Shown: positions 8,959 to 18,173 of the stretch, piece after piece
Layout of the letters: every line of letters begins with the position of its first letter
Numbering within the stretch: the stretch's first letter is position 1
DNA from: Oceanicaulis sp.
Lineage (GTDB): Bacteria > Pseudomonadota > Alphaproteobacteria > Caulobacterales > Maricaulaceae
Assembly (NCBI GenBank): GCA_020832735.1
Contig: JAFIEB010000124.1
Location: forward strand, 1 to 59,561
Length of the DNA: 59,561 nt
Direction of reading: 5' to 3'
Program-made: the position numbers and the translations under genes
Notes under the pieces: model-generated
Database searches by the model: none
Seen by the model: only the letters and a program-made list of their open reading frames with translations
Told to the model about the DNA's origin: nothing

Positions 8959-9753
8959 ATGAGCAGAGCGAGTATGATGATCCCTGACAATCCGCGCATT
9001 CTGCTGGTCAATGATGACGGCGTGCATGCACCGGGCCTGGCGGTGCTGGAAGACATCGCGCGTAGCCTGTCAGACGATATCTGGGTTGTAGCGCCTGAGG
9101 GCGAGCAGTCGGGCATGAGCCGGGCGCTGACCCTGACCGCGCCGCTGCGCGTGCAACAGCTGGGCGAGCGGCGCTTTGCGGTCACCGGCACGCCGACTGA
9201 CTGCGTCCACATGGCGGTGCAGAACATCATGGCGGGCAAGACGCCGGATCTTTTGCTGTCGGGCGTCAATTCGGGCCAGAACATCGCCGAGGACGTGACG
9301 TTTTCCGGCACGGTGGCCGGCGCCATGCAGGGCATCCAGTTTGGCATCACCTCCGTCGCGCTGTCCCAGGCCTACGGGTTTTCCGGCAAGGCCGCGATCC
9401 AGTGGGAGACGGCGCGCCAGCACGGGCCGGGCATCTTGCAGAAGCTCTTCAGCTCCACCTGGAGCCAGGACGTGCTGATGAACGTCAACTTCCCCGACCG
9501 TGCGCCCGATGACGTGGCGGGTGTGGAGGTGACGGTGCAGGGCATGCGCGATCACAATGTGGTCCACGCGGAAAAGCGCATGGATCTGCGCGGCCGGGAA
9601 TATTTCTGGATGGGCTTTACGGGCAAGAAATCCGACCCCGCCGTGGGGACCGATCTGCGTGCGATCTATGAGGGGCGCATCTCCATCACGCCGCTGCATC
9701 TCGACCTCACCCACCACGACACCCGCGCCCGGCTGGCGAAAGCGCTGGCATGA
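8959..9753 (+). CDS. surE: 5'/3'-nucleotidase SurE
   Basis: The product is 264 aa and is the metal-dependent survival protein SurE, which dephosphorylates nucleoside monophosphates in the cytoplasm. The signatures are [14 protein letters not shown] near residue 14 (D-D metal ligands), [11 protein letters not shown], and S-G-V-N-S-G-Q-N near residue 97. ATG 8959 follows an AAGGACGG stretch; ATG codons at 8974 and 8977 are possible alternatives just before the conserved [13 protein letters not shown]. The stop overlaps the pcm start (ATGA), and the surE-pcm pair is classic in proteobacteria, where both act in stationary-phase survival. Confidence 0.95.
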   Translation: MSRASMMIPDNPRILLVNDDGVHAPGLAVLEDIARSLSDDIWVVAPEGEQSGMSRALTLTAPLRVQQLGERRFAVTGTPTDCVHMAVQNIMAGKTPDLLLSGVNSGQNIAEDVTFSGTVAGAMQGIQFGITSVALSQAYGFSGKAAIQWETARQHGPGILQKLFSSTWSQDVLMNVNFPDRAPDDVAGVEVTVQGMRDHNVVHAEKRMDLRGREYFWMGFTGKKSDPAVGTDLRAIYEGRISITPLHLDLTHHDTRARLAKALA

Positions 9754-10397
9754 GCGCCGGGCCGGACACCCGCCTGATCCAGCTGGTGATGGCGCTGCGC
9801 TCGGCCGGGATTTCCGACAAGCGGGTGCTGGCGGCCATGGAGCGCACGCCGCGCGCCCTGTTCGTGCCCGAAGGCTTCGCCGATCAGGCCTATGAGAACC
9901 GGGCCCTGCCCATTGATTGCGGCCAGACCATCTCCCAGCCCTTCGTGGTGGCGGCGATGACCGAGGCGCTGCAGGTGGATGACCGCTGCAAGGTGCTGGA
10001 GATCGGCACGGGCTCGGGATACCAGGCCGCCGTGCTGGCGCGCCTGGCGCGCCGGGTCTACACCATCGAGCGCTACCGCACGCTGGCGCGCGAGGCGGGC
10101 GAGCGGTTCGGCGCGCTTCGCCTGACCACCATTGTCCAGCGCACAGGCGACGGCACCAAGGGCTGGCCCGAACAGGCGCCGTTTGACCGCATCATGATCA
10201 CGGCAGGCGCCTCGGAGCGCCCCGACACCCTGCTGGACCAGCTCAAACCCGGCGGCGTCTGCGTGGCCCCGGTGCAGAATGGCGCGGTGCAGACGCTGAT
10301 GCGCTACCGGCGCGCCGAGGACGGGACCATCAGCGAAGAGGCCCTGTTCGACGTGCGCTTCGTGCCGCTGGTGGCCGGCGAGGCGAAGGCTCTTTAA
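9750..10397 (+). CDS. pcm: Protein-L-isoaspartate O-methyltransferase
   Basis: The product is 215 aa and repairs isoaspartyl residues in ageing proteins by S-adenosylmethionine-dependent methylation. The AdoMet motif [16 protein letters not shown] lies near residue 83, and the family motif [14 protein letters not shown] near residue 35. The segment [16 protein letters not shown] is the conserved substrate-side loop, which distinguishes this protein from the PCMT-like protein at 29.1 kb. The start overlaps the surE stop. The stop overlaps the convergent purB stop by 4 bp. Confidence 0.95.
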   Translation: MSAGPDTRLIQLVMALRSAGISDKRVLAAMERTPRALFVPEGFADQAYENRALPIDCGQTISQPFVVAAMTEALQVDDRCKVLEIGTGSGYQAAVLARLARRVYTIERYRTLAREAGERFGALRLTTIVQRTGDGTKGWPEQAPFDRIMITAGASERPDTLLDQLKPGGVCVAPVQNGAVQTLMRYRRAEDGTISEEALFDVRFVPLVAGEAKAL

Positions 10398-11698
10398 GGC
10401 GCGCCGAACACCCGCTCGAAAATCACATCCACATGGCGCAGGTGCCAGGCATCGTCGAAACAGGCTTCAATGCCGCCCGCGCCCAGCAGCGCCATGACGT
10501 CGCCGTCTGCCTTGAGATGGTCGATCAGGCGCCCGCCTTCATCCCAGGTCTTCATGCCGTTGCGCTGGACCAGGCGGTAGGCCTCCTCGCGCGCCGCGCC
10601 GGCCTGGGTGAGGGCGAGCAGAACGCGCTGGGAATTGTGGATGCCGCCAAAAGCGTCGAGATTCTCTTTGCAGCGGCCGGCGTGCACGATCAGGCCTTCG
10701 ATCATGGAGGCGGTGCGGTGCAGGGCGAAATCGAGATGAACGCAGGCGTCCGGCCCGATGCCGCGCTCGACGCTGGAATGGGAGATGTCGCGCTCATGCC
10801 ACAGGGCGACATTCTCCATGGCCGGCGTCACCGCCGAGCGCACCAGCCGGGCGAGGCCGGTGAGGTTTTCAGTCAGGATCGGATTGCGCTTGTGGGGCAT
10901 GGCCGAGGAGCCCTTCTGGCCCGGCGAGAAATATTCCTGCGCCTCGCGCACTTCAGAGCGTTGGAGGTGGCGCACCTCCACCGACAGGTTTTCAATCGCC
11001 GAAGCGATCAGGCCCAGCGCTGCGAAGAAGGCGGCATGGCGGTCGCGCGGGATAACCTGGGTGGAGATGGGCTCGATCTCGAGGCCCAGCTTTTGCGCCA
11101 CATGGACCTCCACCGCCGGGTCCACATTGGCGAAGGTGCCCACCGCGCCGGAGATGGCGCAGGTCGCGATCTCGCGCCGCGCGGTTTCCAGGCGCGCCCG
11201 GTTGCGGGCGAACTCGGCATGAAAGCGGGCGAATTTCAGGCCCATCGTGGTGGGCTCGGCATGGATGCCGTGGCTGCGCCCGATGCAGATGGTCGTCTTG
11301 TGCTCAAGCGCGCGGGCTTTGAGCGCCGCGAGCACCCGGTCCATCCCCTCCAGCAGGAGGTCGGCGCTGCGCGTCAGCTGGACGGCCAGGCAGGTGTCGA
11401 GCACGTCTGAACTGGTCAGGCCCTGATGGACGAAGCGCGCCTCCTCGCCGACCAGTTCAGCCAGATGGGTGAGGAAGGCGATGACGTCATGCTTCACCTC
11501 GCGCTCGATCTCGTCGATGCGCGCGATGTCAAAATCCATGTCCTTGGCTTTCCACACGGCTTTGGCGGCCGACGCCGGGACGACGCCCAGCTCGGCCAGC
11601 TTGTCGGTGGCGTGGGCCTCGATCTCGAACCAGATGCGGTAGCGGGTTTCGGGCGACCAGATGGCGGCCATTTCAGGACGGGTGTAGCGGGGGATCAT
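10394..11698 (-). CDS. purB: Adenylosuccinate lyase
   Basis: The product is 434 aa. It is a fumarase/aspartase-superfamily enzyme that splits SAICAR and adenylosuccinate in purine synthesis. It begins MIPRYTRPEMAAIWSPE, typical of the short bacterial PurB class. The signature loop S-S-A-M-P-H-K-R-N-P near residue 264 carries the catalytic serine, and the H-G-I-H-A-E-P-T-T segment carries active-site histidines. The start ATG at 11698 has a GAGGCG ribosome-binding site. The 72 bp between it and the MFS stop show nothing else. Confidence 0.96.
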   Translation of the reverse strand: MIPRYTRPEMAAIWSPETRYRIWFEIEAHATDKLAELGVVPASAAKAVWKAKDMDFDIARIDEIEREVKHDVIAFLTHLAELVGEEARFVHQGLTSSDVLDTCLAVQLTRSADLLLEGMDRVLAALKARALEHKTTICIGRSHGIHAEPTTMGLKFARFHAEFARNRARLETARREIATCAISGAVGTFANVDPAVEVHVAQKLGLEIEPISTQVIPRDRHAAFFAALGLIASAIENLSVEVRHLQRSEVREAQEYFSPGQKGSSAMPHKRNPILTENLTGLARLVRSAVTPAMENVALWHERDISHSSVERGIGPDACVHLDFALHRTASMIEGLIVHAGRCKENLDAFGGIHNSQRVLLALTQAGAAREEAYRLVQRNGMKTWDEGGRLIDHLKADGDVMALLGAGGIEACFDDAWHLRHVDVIFERVFGAP

Positions 11699-11770
11699 GA
11701 CGCCTCGACGCGCTGAGAGAAGGGCAGGGCGCGGGCATAGGCCACACGCGCGCGCCGGGCAAGTCCGGGG

Positions 11771-13063
11771 TCAGGGTTTCGCGAAGGCCGGGACTTCGCG
11801 GCGCATGGTGGCGGCGGCGGCGAAGAACAGGCCGGACGCGATGAGGAACATCGCCACCCCCGCCATCAGCGCATAGCGCAGCGCGTCGCCCTCGCTCATA
11901 TGGTTCTTGAGAAAATCTGACAGCGCCCCAATGGCCAGCGGGCCGAGGCCGATGCCGATGAGATTGTTGAAAAACGCGATGATCGCTGCTGTCGTGGCGC
12001 GGTGCTCTGGCCGCGACAGGGTCTGCACCGCCGCCAGTCCCGGTCCGAGCCATGCATAGGCCAGGCTGATGGGGATGGCGAGCAGGAACAGGGACGCATA
12101 CCCGCTCTCCATCATCAAAGCGGCCAGAAAGAACGGCGCCATGGCCAGTACGGTGACAGCAGGGATGAGGGCGTAGGCCGCCGGATGGGTGCGCCCGAAC
12201 CGGTCGGCCAGCCAGCCGCCGCCAATGGCGCCCAGAATGCCCAGCAGGAAAAGCGGCGCCAGGAACTGGCCGATCTCGGCCATGACGAGGCCCTGGCTGC
12301 GCATCAGGAAGGAGGGCAGCCACTGATACATGCCGTATCCGGCGAACGAGGTCGCCGCTGCGCCCAGGGTCAGAAGGATGAGGGTTGGCGAGGCGAGGAT
12401 GGCGCGTGCGGCGTCGAACGGGCGAGGGATCGAGATCGCCTCCACCGCCGGGTCGAGGCGGCCGCGTTTCGGCTCGCGCACCATGATCACCAGCGCCAGC
12501 GCGGCTATGAGGCCCGGCATGGCCAGCAGAACGAACGCCCAGCGCCAGCCCAGCGCCGCTGCGATCAGGGCGCCCAGCGCCGATCCGGCGGCGATGCCCA
12601 GCGGCGCGCCGATGGAGAACAGGCCGATGGCCAGCCCCCTGCGCCCCGCCGGGAAATAATCTGATATGACCGCGTAGGACGGCGCCACGCCGCCGGCTTC
12701 ACCGGACGCCACGCCGATGCGCGCCACCGCCATCTGCCAGAACCCGGCGGCCATGCCGGACAGGGCGGTGAAGGCGCTCCACACCACACAGCACGCCGCG
12801 ATCAGGCGCACCCGGTTGGTGCGGTCAGCCAGCCACGCCAACGGCAGGCCCAGCGTGGCGTAAAACACCGCAAACATGGTGCCGCCAAGCAAAGCGAGTT
12901 GAGTGTCGTTGAGGCCAAGATCGGCGCGGATATCTTCCTGCAGCACCGCAAACAGCTGCCGGTCCATGAAATTGATCAGATAGACCACGCCCAGCACGAT
13001 CAGCGCCGTCCAGGCGCGCCCGGCAGGCGCGTCCGCGTCGCGCGATGCGTCGAGCTGAGTCAT
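11771..13063 (-). CDS. Spinster-type major facilitator superfamily transporter
   Basis: The product is 430 aa with about twelve hydrophobic segments. The inner-membrane MFS signature between helices 2 and 3 is visible as L-P-L-A-W-L-A-D-R-T-N-R-V, and the N-terminal motif N-F-M-D-R-Q-L-F-A-V-L is typical of the spinster-like branch common in Caulobacter relatives and sphingomonads. The start ATG 13063 (MTQLDASRDADAPAG) gives a normal short cytoplasmic N-terminus; the longer frame to 13156 is Arg/Pro-rich. It lies about 100 bp downstream of murL on the same strand. The substrate is unknown; sphingolipids, organic acids and drugs are all possible. Confidence 0.85.
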   Translation of the reverse strand: MTQLDASRDADAPAGRAWTALIVLGVVYLINFMDRQLFAVLQEDIRADLGLNDTQLALLGGTMFAVFYATLGLPLAWLADRTNRVRLIAACCVVWSAFTALSGMAAGFWQMAVARIGVASGEAGGVAPSYAVISDYFPAGRRGLAIGLFSIGAPLGIAAGSALGALIAAALGWRWAFVLLAMPGLIAALALVIMVREPKRGRLDPAVEAISIPRPFDAARAILASPTLILLTLGAAATSFAGYGMYQWLPSFLMRSQGLVMAEIGQFLAPLFLLGILGAIGGGWLADRFGRTHPAAYALIPAVTVLAMAPFFLAALMMESGYASLFLLAIPISLAYAWLGPGLAAVQTLSRPEHRATTAAIIAFFNNLIGIGLGPLAIGALSDFLKNHMSEGDALRYALMAGVAMFLIASGLFFAAAATMRREVPAFAKP

Positions 13064-13165
13064 GAGGGCGCAGGCTCCGGGCCGCCAGGGACGGGCAATA
13101 TCAGTATCCTGGATCAAAGTTGACTGCGCCGGGCGCCGAGGCAAGGCGCGGAACATGACGAAACA

Positions 13166-14518
13166 TTAAGCTTCGAGATGAGCAGCGACAGCAGGGGGCA
13201 TGCGGTGCACGCTGCGCGCGTCCAGAGCGTCGGCGAATGTCGAGGCTAGCTCTGCAAGGTCCCAGCGCTGGCCAAGCTTGTCCTTCACACCGGCGATGAC
13301 CGGCGCGTCCGCCCAGGCGGGATCGGTGGAGAGGTGATGCAGGGCGGCGGCCACTTCGCGCGCCTCGCCGACGCACTCCCACGGCTTGGCGCCGGTGAGC
13401 CCGGCAATGTCGAAGGCGTGATCCAGATTGGCCGGATCATGCAGCGGGCGGCTCTGGAACACCGCCTCATGGCGCTCAGGCGTCAGCCAGCAGGCCATGA
13501 GGACGCCCGTATAGACGCATTTGGAGCACCGCCCGCACCAGCGCTGGCCCTCGGCGAGGACAGCCTCTCCGGCGAAGATGAAATTGCGGTTGCAGCTGGC
13601 GAACACGTCCAGCGCGCCGGGTGCGCGGCGGGCGAGATAGTGCGCGGTCCACAGCTCGCTCACCGGACGCAGGACGGAGAAATAGTCCAGCCCCGCCCCG
13701 GCGGCGGCGAAGGCGGCGCGAAGCGCGTCCTCGAACGCCAGCGATTTGGAGAATTGATGGTTCACGGGATGGCCGCCGGCCTGCATGGTCGGCTCGCTTG
13801 CGGCGCGCTCATTGGCGAACACCACCCAGTCCTGACCACAGGCCGCCGCGTGCAGCGCCAGCAGGCAGGAATTGATCCCGGTGATCGGGATATGGCCGTT
13901 CAGCGCCTCGCCCGAGCGCGACAGGGTGATGAGGCGGGGATCAATGACGCGCGTCATAAGGGTCAGCGTCGCATCGGTCATGGATTGCAGGCGCTCGCCG
14001 ACGCGCGGCGACAGGATCACGCTGACCGGCTCGCTGACCGCCCCCGCCGCATCGAGGATGGCGCGCGCCACATGGCTGTCCTTGCCGCCGCCAAAGGCGC
14101 AGGCGGCGCGGGGGCGCCCGGTCATGGCTTCCGGCGCCACACGGACGGGCGAGGCGGCGTCCAGCGCCTGCGGCCCGGCGATCTCCAGCGCGGGCGGGTA
14201 GGGCAGGTGATTGCGCACATAAAACTCGCCGAGCCCCGGCCCGTAGGCGAGCTCGGCCAGCCGGCGCGCGGCGCGGGTCAGGGGCGCCTCAACATTCACG
14301 AGGCCCGCCGGCGCCGCCTTGTAATAGCTCGTGCCGATCAGGATCGCCGCCAGGGTGAGGAGGCCGCCGCGCACCGGCTCCTCGATAGCGTCGATGCGGG
14401 CATGGGGCGCAAAGCGCACAGTCTCTTCAAACCGCCCGAAACGCGGACATTCAAACGCGAACCGGACCGCGTTGAAATCGGCGTCCAGATGCGGCGGCAG
14501 GATGCGAAACTCACTCAT
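13166..14518 (-). CDS. murL: UDP-MurNAc-L-Ala-L-Glu epimerase MurL
   Basis: The product is 450 aa and matches, as I remember it, the Xanthomonas MurL family. That family epimerises the terminal L-Glu of UDP-MurNAc-L-Ala-L-Glu to D-Glu with ATP, after a dedicated ligase (MurD2) has added L-Glu. This replaces glutamate racemase MurI in making D-Glu for peptidoglycan. Shared motifs are the PP-loop-like G-G-G-K-D-S at 143-148, NGHIPITGINS at 207-217, F-A-N-E-R-A-A-S at 234-241, VNHQFSKS at 252-259, S-C-N-R-N-F at 308-313, and a possible metal or Fe-S site W-C-G-R-C-S-K-C at 327-334. ATG 14518 is the start. It is a stand-alone gene; no murD2 is in the window. Confidence 0.85.
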   Translation of the reverse strand: MSEFRILPPHLDADFNAVRFAFECPRFGRFEETVRFAPHARIDAIEEPVRGGLLTLAAILIGTSYYKAAPAGLVNVEAPLTRAARRLAELAYGPGLGEFYVRNHLPYPPALEIAGPQALDAASPVRVAPEAMTGRPRAACAFGGGKDSHVARAILDAAGAVSEPVSVILSPRVGERLQSMTDATLTLMTRVIDPRLITLSRSGEALNGHIPITGINSCLLALHAAACGQDWVVFANERAASEPTMQAGGHPVNHQFSKSLAFEDALRAAFAAAGAGLDYFSVLRPVSELWTAHYLARRAPGALDVFASCNRNFIFAGEAVLAEGQRWCGRCSKCVYTGVLMACWLTPERHEAVFQSRPLHDPANLDHAFDIAGLTGAKPWECVGEAREVAAALHHLSTDPAWADAPVIAGVKDKLGQRWDLAELASTFADALDARSVHRMPPAVAAHLEA

Positions 14519-14756
14519 GCAGCAAGGCTCCGGCAAGGCGGGAGCGCGCACTCTAGGGCGATGCGCACAAGCAGGCTACGGGCGGGGGCGGTTAGGGGAC
14601 AACATCGTACTTGCCGGAGAGAAACCCCGGACCCCTCAGGGTTCGCACCCGGCTACGCCGGAGCGAAGCCCCGGCTTCGCCGAGGCGAGAGCGCAACCGC
14701 GCGCCCGCAGCGTCAGCGAGGAACCGACCGAGCGGAGCGAGGGAGGACAGGAAATC
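14519..14756. repeat. Intergenic stretch with small GC-rich inverted repeats
   Basis: No coding signal is visible between the murL start and tRNA-Leu. The part from about 14640 to 14745 holds several small palindromes, for example CCGGC-TAC-GCCGG near 14650 and a GGCTTCGCC-type repeat just after it, and an overall style (cggctacgccggagcgaag) like the 8.6-8.7 kb repeats. These look like degenerate members of a dispersed intergenic repeat family. Confidence 0.5.
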
Positions 14757-14845
14757 TGGTGCGGGCGGCCGGAATCGAACCGGCACGGAGGTTGCCCTCC
14801 AACGGATTTTAAGTCCGGTGCGTCTACCAGTTCCGCCACGCCCGC
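14757..14845 (-). tRNA. tRNA-Leu (anticodon TAA)
   Basis: Read on the minus strand, the acceptor stem GCGGGCG/CGCCCGC closes an 89-nt molecule with an encoded 3' CCA (14757-14759). The anticodon loop CTTAAAA gives anticodon TAA. The long variable arm (GTTGGAGGGCAACCTCC region) is typical of a class II tRNA. The T-arm GGTTCGATTCC is intact. It decodes UUA, and UUG by wobble, a rare codon group in this GC-rich genome. Confidence 0.97.
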
Positions 14846-14991
14846 CTTGTCTCACTCGATAGCCGCCCCGGGGGGCCAAGCCAAGAGGGGCGGGCGGTTA
14901 TGGCGCGTGCGCGCGATTCGTCTGGCGGGCGAGGCGGGCGGGCGCTAGCATCGTGTCAGGCGAATCCGGATCGAGGCTGGCGTGCAGCGTC

Positions 14992-15711
14992 ATGAGCGTG
15001 TCTGAACCCAATTCTGACCGAAAGCCCGGGGCGCAGGCCGAGCCGCATTATCACGGCCATCGAGACCGGCTGCGCGAGCGCTTCGCCGAGACGGGCGGGG
15101 AGGGGCTGGCCGATTACGAGCTGTTGGAGCTGGCCCTGTTCCGCTCCATCCCGCGCCGCGATGTGAAGCCGCTGGCCAAGGCCTTGCTCGCGCGCTTTGG
15201 CGATACGGCGCGGGTGTGCGCGGCTCGCGTCGAGCAACTGACCGAGGTGCGCGGCGTGTCTGAGAAGACGGCGCTGGATCTCAAACTCATCCAGGTGCTG
15301 GCGGTGCGCATGGCGCGCGAGCAGGTGACAGGGCGGCCTGTGATCTCATCCTGGTCGGCGCTCCTGGATTATCTGCGCGCGGCCTTGGCCCATGCGCCGA
15401 CGGAGGAGTTCCGGGTTCTGTTCCTGGACAAGAAGAACCGTCTGGTGGCTGACGAGTTTCAGGCGCGCGGCACGGTGGATCACGCCCCGGTCTATCCGCG
15501 CGAGATCGTCAAACGCGCGCTGTCGCTGGATTCCAGCGCCATCATCCTGGTCCACAACCATCCCAGCGGCGATCCCACGCCCTCGCGCGCCGATATCGAC
15601 ATGACCAAACGCATCTGCGAGGCCGGCAAGCCGTTCGATATCGTGGTGCATGACCATATCGTGGTCGGGCGCGAGCGCACGGCCAGCTTCAAGGCGCTGG
15701 GTCTGCTGTAG
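14992..15711 (+). CDS. radC: RadC family protein (JAB1/MPN domain)
   Basis: The product is 239 aa. An N-terminal helix-hairpin-helix region (about residues 20-110, with Y-E-L-L-E-L-A-L-F and L-T-E-V-R-G-V-S) is followed by a RadC-type JAB domain. The zinc site E[16 protein letters not shown] is complete near residues 184-200. The family was named for DNA repair, but its real biochemical role is unproven. I prefer ATG 14992 ([11 protein letters not shown]) to an upstream in-frame GTG at 14953. The 3' end overlaps the convergent antiporter gene by 23 bp. Confidence 0.93.
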   Translation: MSVSEPNSDRKPGAQAEPHYHGHRDRLRERFAETGGEGLADYELLELALFRSIPRRDVKPLAKALLARFGDTARVCAARVEQLTEVRGVSEKTALDLKLIQVLAVRMAREQVTGRPVISSWSALLDYLRAALAHAPTEEFRVLFLDKKNRLVADEFQARGTVDHAPVYPREIVKRALSLDSSAIILVHNHPSGDPTPSRADIDMTKRICEAGKPFDIVVHDHIVVGRERTASFKALGLL

Positions 15712-17398
15712 CGGGCATGAGTGAAGGGCGGGCGCCGGCATGGGCCTCGTGCACCTCGGCGAGCCAGCGGGCGATGGCGGCCTCCTCCACGCCGGCAAAG
15801 CGCAGGACCGCCACGGCGAAATCCACGCCTTCGGGCTGGCCGTGGGTGATGACGGCGATCATGCCCAGAGCCTCGTGGGCGGCCTTCTCCTCAGGGCTGC
15901 GCACCGCCACGATGCGCTGCAGGTCAGGGAAGGTCGCGTTGATATAGGGCGTGATCTCTTTGGAAATCTCATAACGCGACTGGCCCAGCACCAGCGCCCG
16001 GGCGCGGGTGACGCCCACAGCCGTCATCAGGCGCACATCGCTGGGATCGCCGAACGTCATGTCATAGCCGTCCGCCGTCGCGGCCAGAAAGCGCTCGGCG
16101 TCAAAATCCACCGCCACGAAGGGAATATTGAAGCGGGAAAGCGCGTCCATGGCCATTCGCCCCGAAGGCGTGGCGGCGAAGACCAGGATCGGCCGCTGCG
16201 CATCGGGATCGGCGGACGGGGTGGACGGGGCGGCTTTGGATTTGGCCAGATGCCGGGCGAGCTTCATGCCCAGCGCCGTCCAGGCCGGGGTGAGGGCGAG
16301 GGACAGGGCGCTGGCCGCCACCAGAATGCCCGCCGCTTGTGGCCCCAGCGCGCTGGCGACGCCGGGCAATGCGAGCAGGACCAGGCCGAACTCCGACCCC
16401 TGCGCGGTGACGAAGGCGAGCTGCGTGGCGCCCGGCCGGCTCCAGCCCGCGGCGAGGGCGGCGATGAAGGTGAGGATGGTCTTGCCCAGGATCAGCGCGG
16501 CGATGGCCAGCGCAATCCAGGGCGCCTGGGCGGCGATATCGCGCCAGTCGAGTCCCATGCCCACGGTGATGAAGAAAAAGCCAAGCAGCAGCGCGCCGAA
16601 TGGCCGGGCCTCGGTCTTCACGACCGTGCGGTAGGGCGTCTCGGCGACGATCACGCCGGCGAGGAATGCGCCGAGCGTCAGCGACAGGCCCAGCGCCCCC
16701 GTGGCGGCGGCGGTGGCGAGCACCAGCAGCAGGGCGGCGGCGGTGAACACCTCGGCCATATTAGTGCGGGCCAGAAGTGCGAGGGCCGGCCTTGCGGCGA
16801 AGCGTCCGATCAACACAGCGGCGGCGGCGGCGGCGAAGGCCTTGGCGGCGGCTTCGGCCAGCGCCAGGCCCAGCGGCCCCGATCCGTCCAGCGACACGGC
16901 GAACACCAGAAGGAAAATGCCCGCCACATCCTGAAACACCAGAAGCGCGGTGGAGGAGCGGCCCAGCGGGCAGGTGGCGATGCCGCGCTCGGCCAGCGTG
17001 GCGGTCACCACAGCGGTCGCCGAAATGCCAGCCCCCAGCCCGATCACCAGCGCCACCGGCCAGTCGAGACCGAAGAAGCGTGCGGCAAATGTAAATCCTG
17101 CGCCGCAGATCAGCATCTGCAATGGGCCCAATACCACCAGATCGCGCCCGCTCTCGCGGATCGTACGGGTTGAAAAGCCCAGCCCGATCTCGAACAGCAG
17201 GAAGGCCACACCCAGCTGGGCCAGCAGGGCGGTGGTCTCGTTGAGCGGCGCCAGGCCCAGCGCGTTGGGTCCGATCAGCACGCCGGCCGCGATAAAGGCC
17301 ACGATGGGCGACAGCTTCACGGCGCGCGCGATCAGAATGCACGCCAGCCCCACCGCCAGCAGCGTCACAACAGGGAGAATGGCGAGGGCGTCGGACAT
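15689..17398 (-). CDS. Kef-type monovalent cation:proton antiporter (CPA2) with TrkA-N domain
   Basis: The product is 569 aa. Twelve or so hydrophobic segments (about residues 5-375) form a CPA2 exchanger, including [11 protein letters not shown] and the discontinuous-helix region [13 protein letters not shown] cytoplasmic RCK/TrkA-N domain follows from about residue 405, opening with [12 protein letters not shown] and ending in a helical tail. The length is close to KefB/KefC. It probably exports K+ against H+. The start ATG 17398 ([11 protein letters not shown]) is chosen because the upstream extension has no membrane or domain signal. Confidence 0.9.
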   Translation of the reverse strand: MSDALAILPVVTLLAVGLACILIARAVKLSPIVAFIAAGVLIGPNALGLAPLNETTALLAQLGVAFLLFEIGLGFSTRTIRESGRDLVVLGPLQMLICGAGFTFAARFFGLDWPVALVIGLGAGISATAVVTATLAERGIATCPLGRSSTALLVFQDVAGIFLLVFAVSLDGSGPLGLALAEAAAKAFAAAAAAVLIGRFAARPALALLARTNMAEVFTAAALLLVLATAAATGALGLSLTLGAFLAGVIVAETPYRTVVKTEARPFGALLLGFFFITVGMGLDWRDIAAQAPWIALAIAALILGKTILTFIAALAAGWSRPGATQLAFVTAQGSEFGLVLLALPGVASALGPQAAGILVAASALSLALTPAWTALGMKLARHLAKSKAAPSTPSADPDAQRPILVFAATPSGRMAMDALSRFNIPFVAVDFDAERFLAATADGYDMTFGDPSDVRLMTAVGVTRARALVLGQSRYEISKEITPYINATFPDLQRIVAVRSPEEKAAHEALGMIAVITHGQPEGVDFAVAVLRFAGVEEAAIARWLAEVHEAHAGARPSLMPATADPAP

Positions 17399-17507
17399 GC
17401 TGTGCTGGCCAGAAAGGAAATGGAAGGAAGGCGGGCGGTTCAAACATAGGGGCGCAGCGGCGCGCGCGCCATTGCCGATCCGCGCTGGCGGCGCTAAATG
17501 CCGCGTC

Positions 17508-17972
17508 ATGACCGATGCGCGATATGAAAAACTTGAACAGCTGGGCTCGAGCGGCGCGGCGCCGCAACGTCCCGAGGACGCGGTGCTGGAGCGTGTGGAG
17601 AACCCGGCCCGCGACAGCGATTACCTGATCCGGTTCGTGTGCCCGGAATTCACCTCGATCTGCCCGGTGACCGGCCAGCCCGATTTCGCCCATATCGTGA
17701 TCGATTACGCGCCGGGTCAGTGGATCGTGGAATCGAAATCCCTCAAACTGTTCCTCCAGAGCTTCCGCAATCACGGCGCCTTCCATGAGGCATGCACCAC
17801 CATGATCGGCAAGCGCGTGGTCGACGCGCTGTCGCCCAAATGGCTGCGCATTGGCGGTTACTGGTATCCGCGCGGCGGCATCCCGATCGACGTGTTCGCC
17901 CAGTGGGGCGAGGCGCCCAAGGGCCTGTGGATCCCCGACCAGAGGGTCGCCCCCTATCGCGGACGCGGCTGA
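17508..17972 (+). CDS. queF: NADPH-dependent 7-cyano-7-deazaguanine reductase
   Basis: The product is 154 aa, the short unimodular QueF, which reduces preQ0 to preQ1 for queuosine in tRNA. The tunnelling-fold signature [14 protein letters not shown] carries the nucleophilic Cys52 and Asp59. The QueF motif [15 protein letters not shown] follows, with F-H-E downstream. The ATG at 17508 gives [13 protein letters not shown]; an open frame continues upstream but lies over the antiporter start. The gene is divergent from the antiporter. No other que genes are in the window. Confidence 0.96.
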   Translation: MTDARYEKLEQLGSSGAAPQRPEDAVLERVENPARDSDYLIRFVCPEFTSICPVTGQPDFAHIVIDYAPGQWIVESKSLKLFLQSFRNHGAFHEACTTMIGKRVVDALSPKWLRIGGYWYPRGGIPIDVFAQWGEAPKGLWIPDQRVAPYRGRG

Positions 17973-17992
17973 GCCCGCTCTCCTCCATGTGA

Positions 17993-18076
17993 TAGGTTGA
18001 CCTGATAAAAAGTCAGGTTGACATGACATGCGCGCATGTGTCAGGTATACATGACTTTTGGTCATGCTAACCTGAT
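17993..18076 (+). promoter_or_regulatory. Promoter with four copies of a palindromic operator, upstream of the XRE operon
   Basis: Three full sites of a 16-bp dyad with core GTCA-n-GT-nn-AC-n-TGAC are visible. They are 18012-18027 (GTCAGGTTGACATGAC), 18040-18055 (GTCAGGTATACATGAC) and 18061-18076 in inverted orientation (GTCATGCTAACCTGAT). A fourth, partial site is at 17993-18006 (TAGGTTGACCTGAT). A sigma-70-like promoter fits between them: -35 ATGACA at 18023-18028, a 17-bp spacer, and -10 TATACA at 18046-18051. The first full site overlaps the -35 element and the second overlaps the -10, the layout expected for a repressor. A perfect 14-bp palindrome, ACATGCGCGCATGT (18026-18039), lies in the spacer. 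The most likely ligand is the XRE protein encoded at 18553. Confidence 0.75.
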
Positions 18077-18086
18077 GGAGGCAAGA

Positions 18087-18173
18087 ATGACGAAACGATC
18101 AACACTGACCAGCGGATTGTGGCGGGGCGCGCTGTCGGCTGCGCCGGCCTGGATGCAGGAGGCGCGCGCATGA
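18087..18173 (+). CDS. Possible 28-aa small ORF leading the XRE operon
   Basis: ATG 18087 is preceded by GGAGG (18077-18081) at good spacing, directly after the last operator. It encodes 28 residues beginning MTKRSTLTSGLWRGALSAAP. Its stop overlaps the start of the membrane-protein gene as ATGA, so it could couple translation to the next gene. The segment WRGALSAAPAW is only weakly hydrophobic. It may be a genuine small protein, a leader peptide, or simply the 5' leader of the operon. I know of no homologue. Confidence 0.4.
   Translation: MTKRSTLTSGLWRGALSAAPAWMQEARA

Noticed and set aside
8585-8962. Short frames in the serS-surE gap as small genes
   Set aside because: They run through palindromic repeats, are rich in Pro and Arg, and lack ribosome-binding sites.
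15740-17173. A 477-codon plus-strand frame opposite the Kef-type antiporter
   Set aside because: The minus strand encodes a well-ordered membrane exchanger with a TrkA-N domain; the plus frame is Gly/Arg/Gln-rich noise.
18119-18169. An upstream start for the four-helix membrane protein at 18119
   Set aside because: The extension (AGRAVGCAGLDAGGAR) has no ribosome-binding site, while ATG 18170 follows AGGAGG at ideal spacing.
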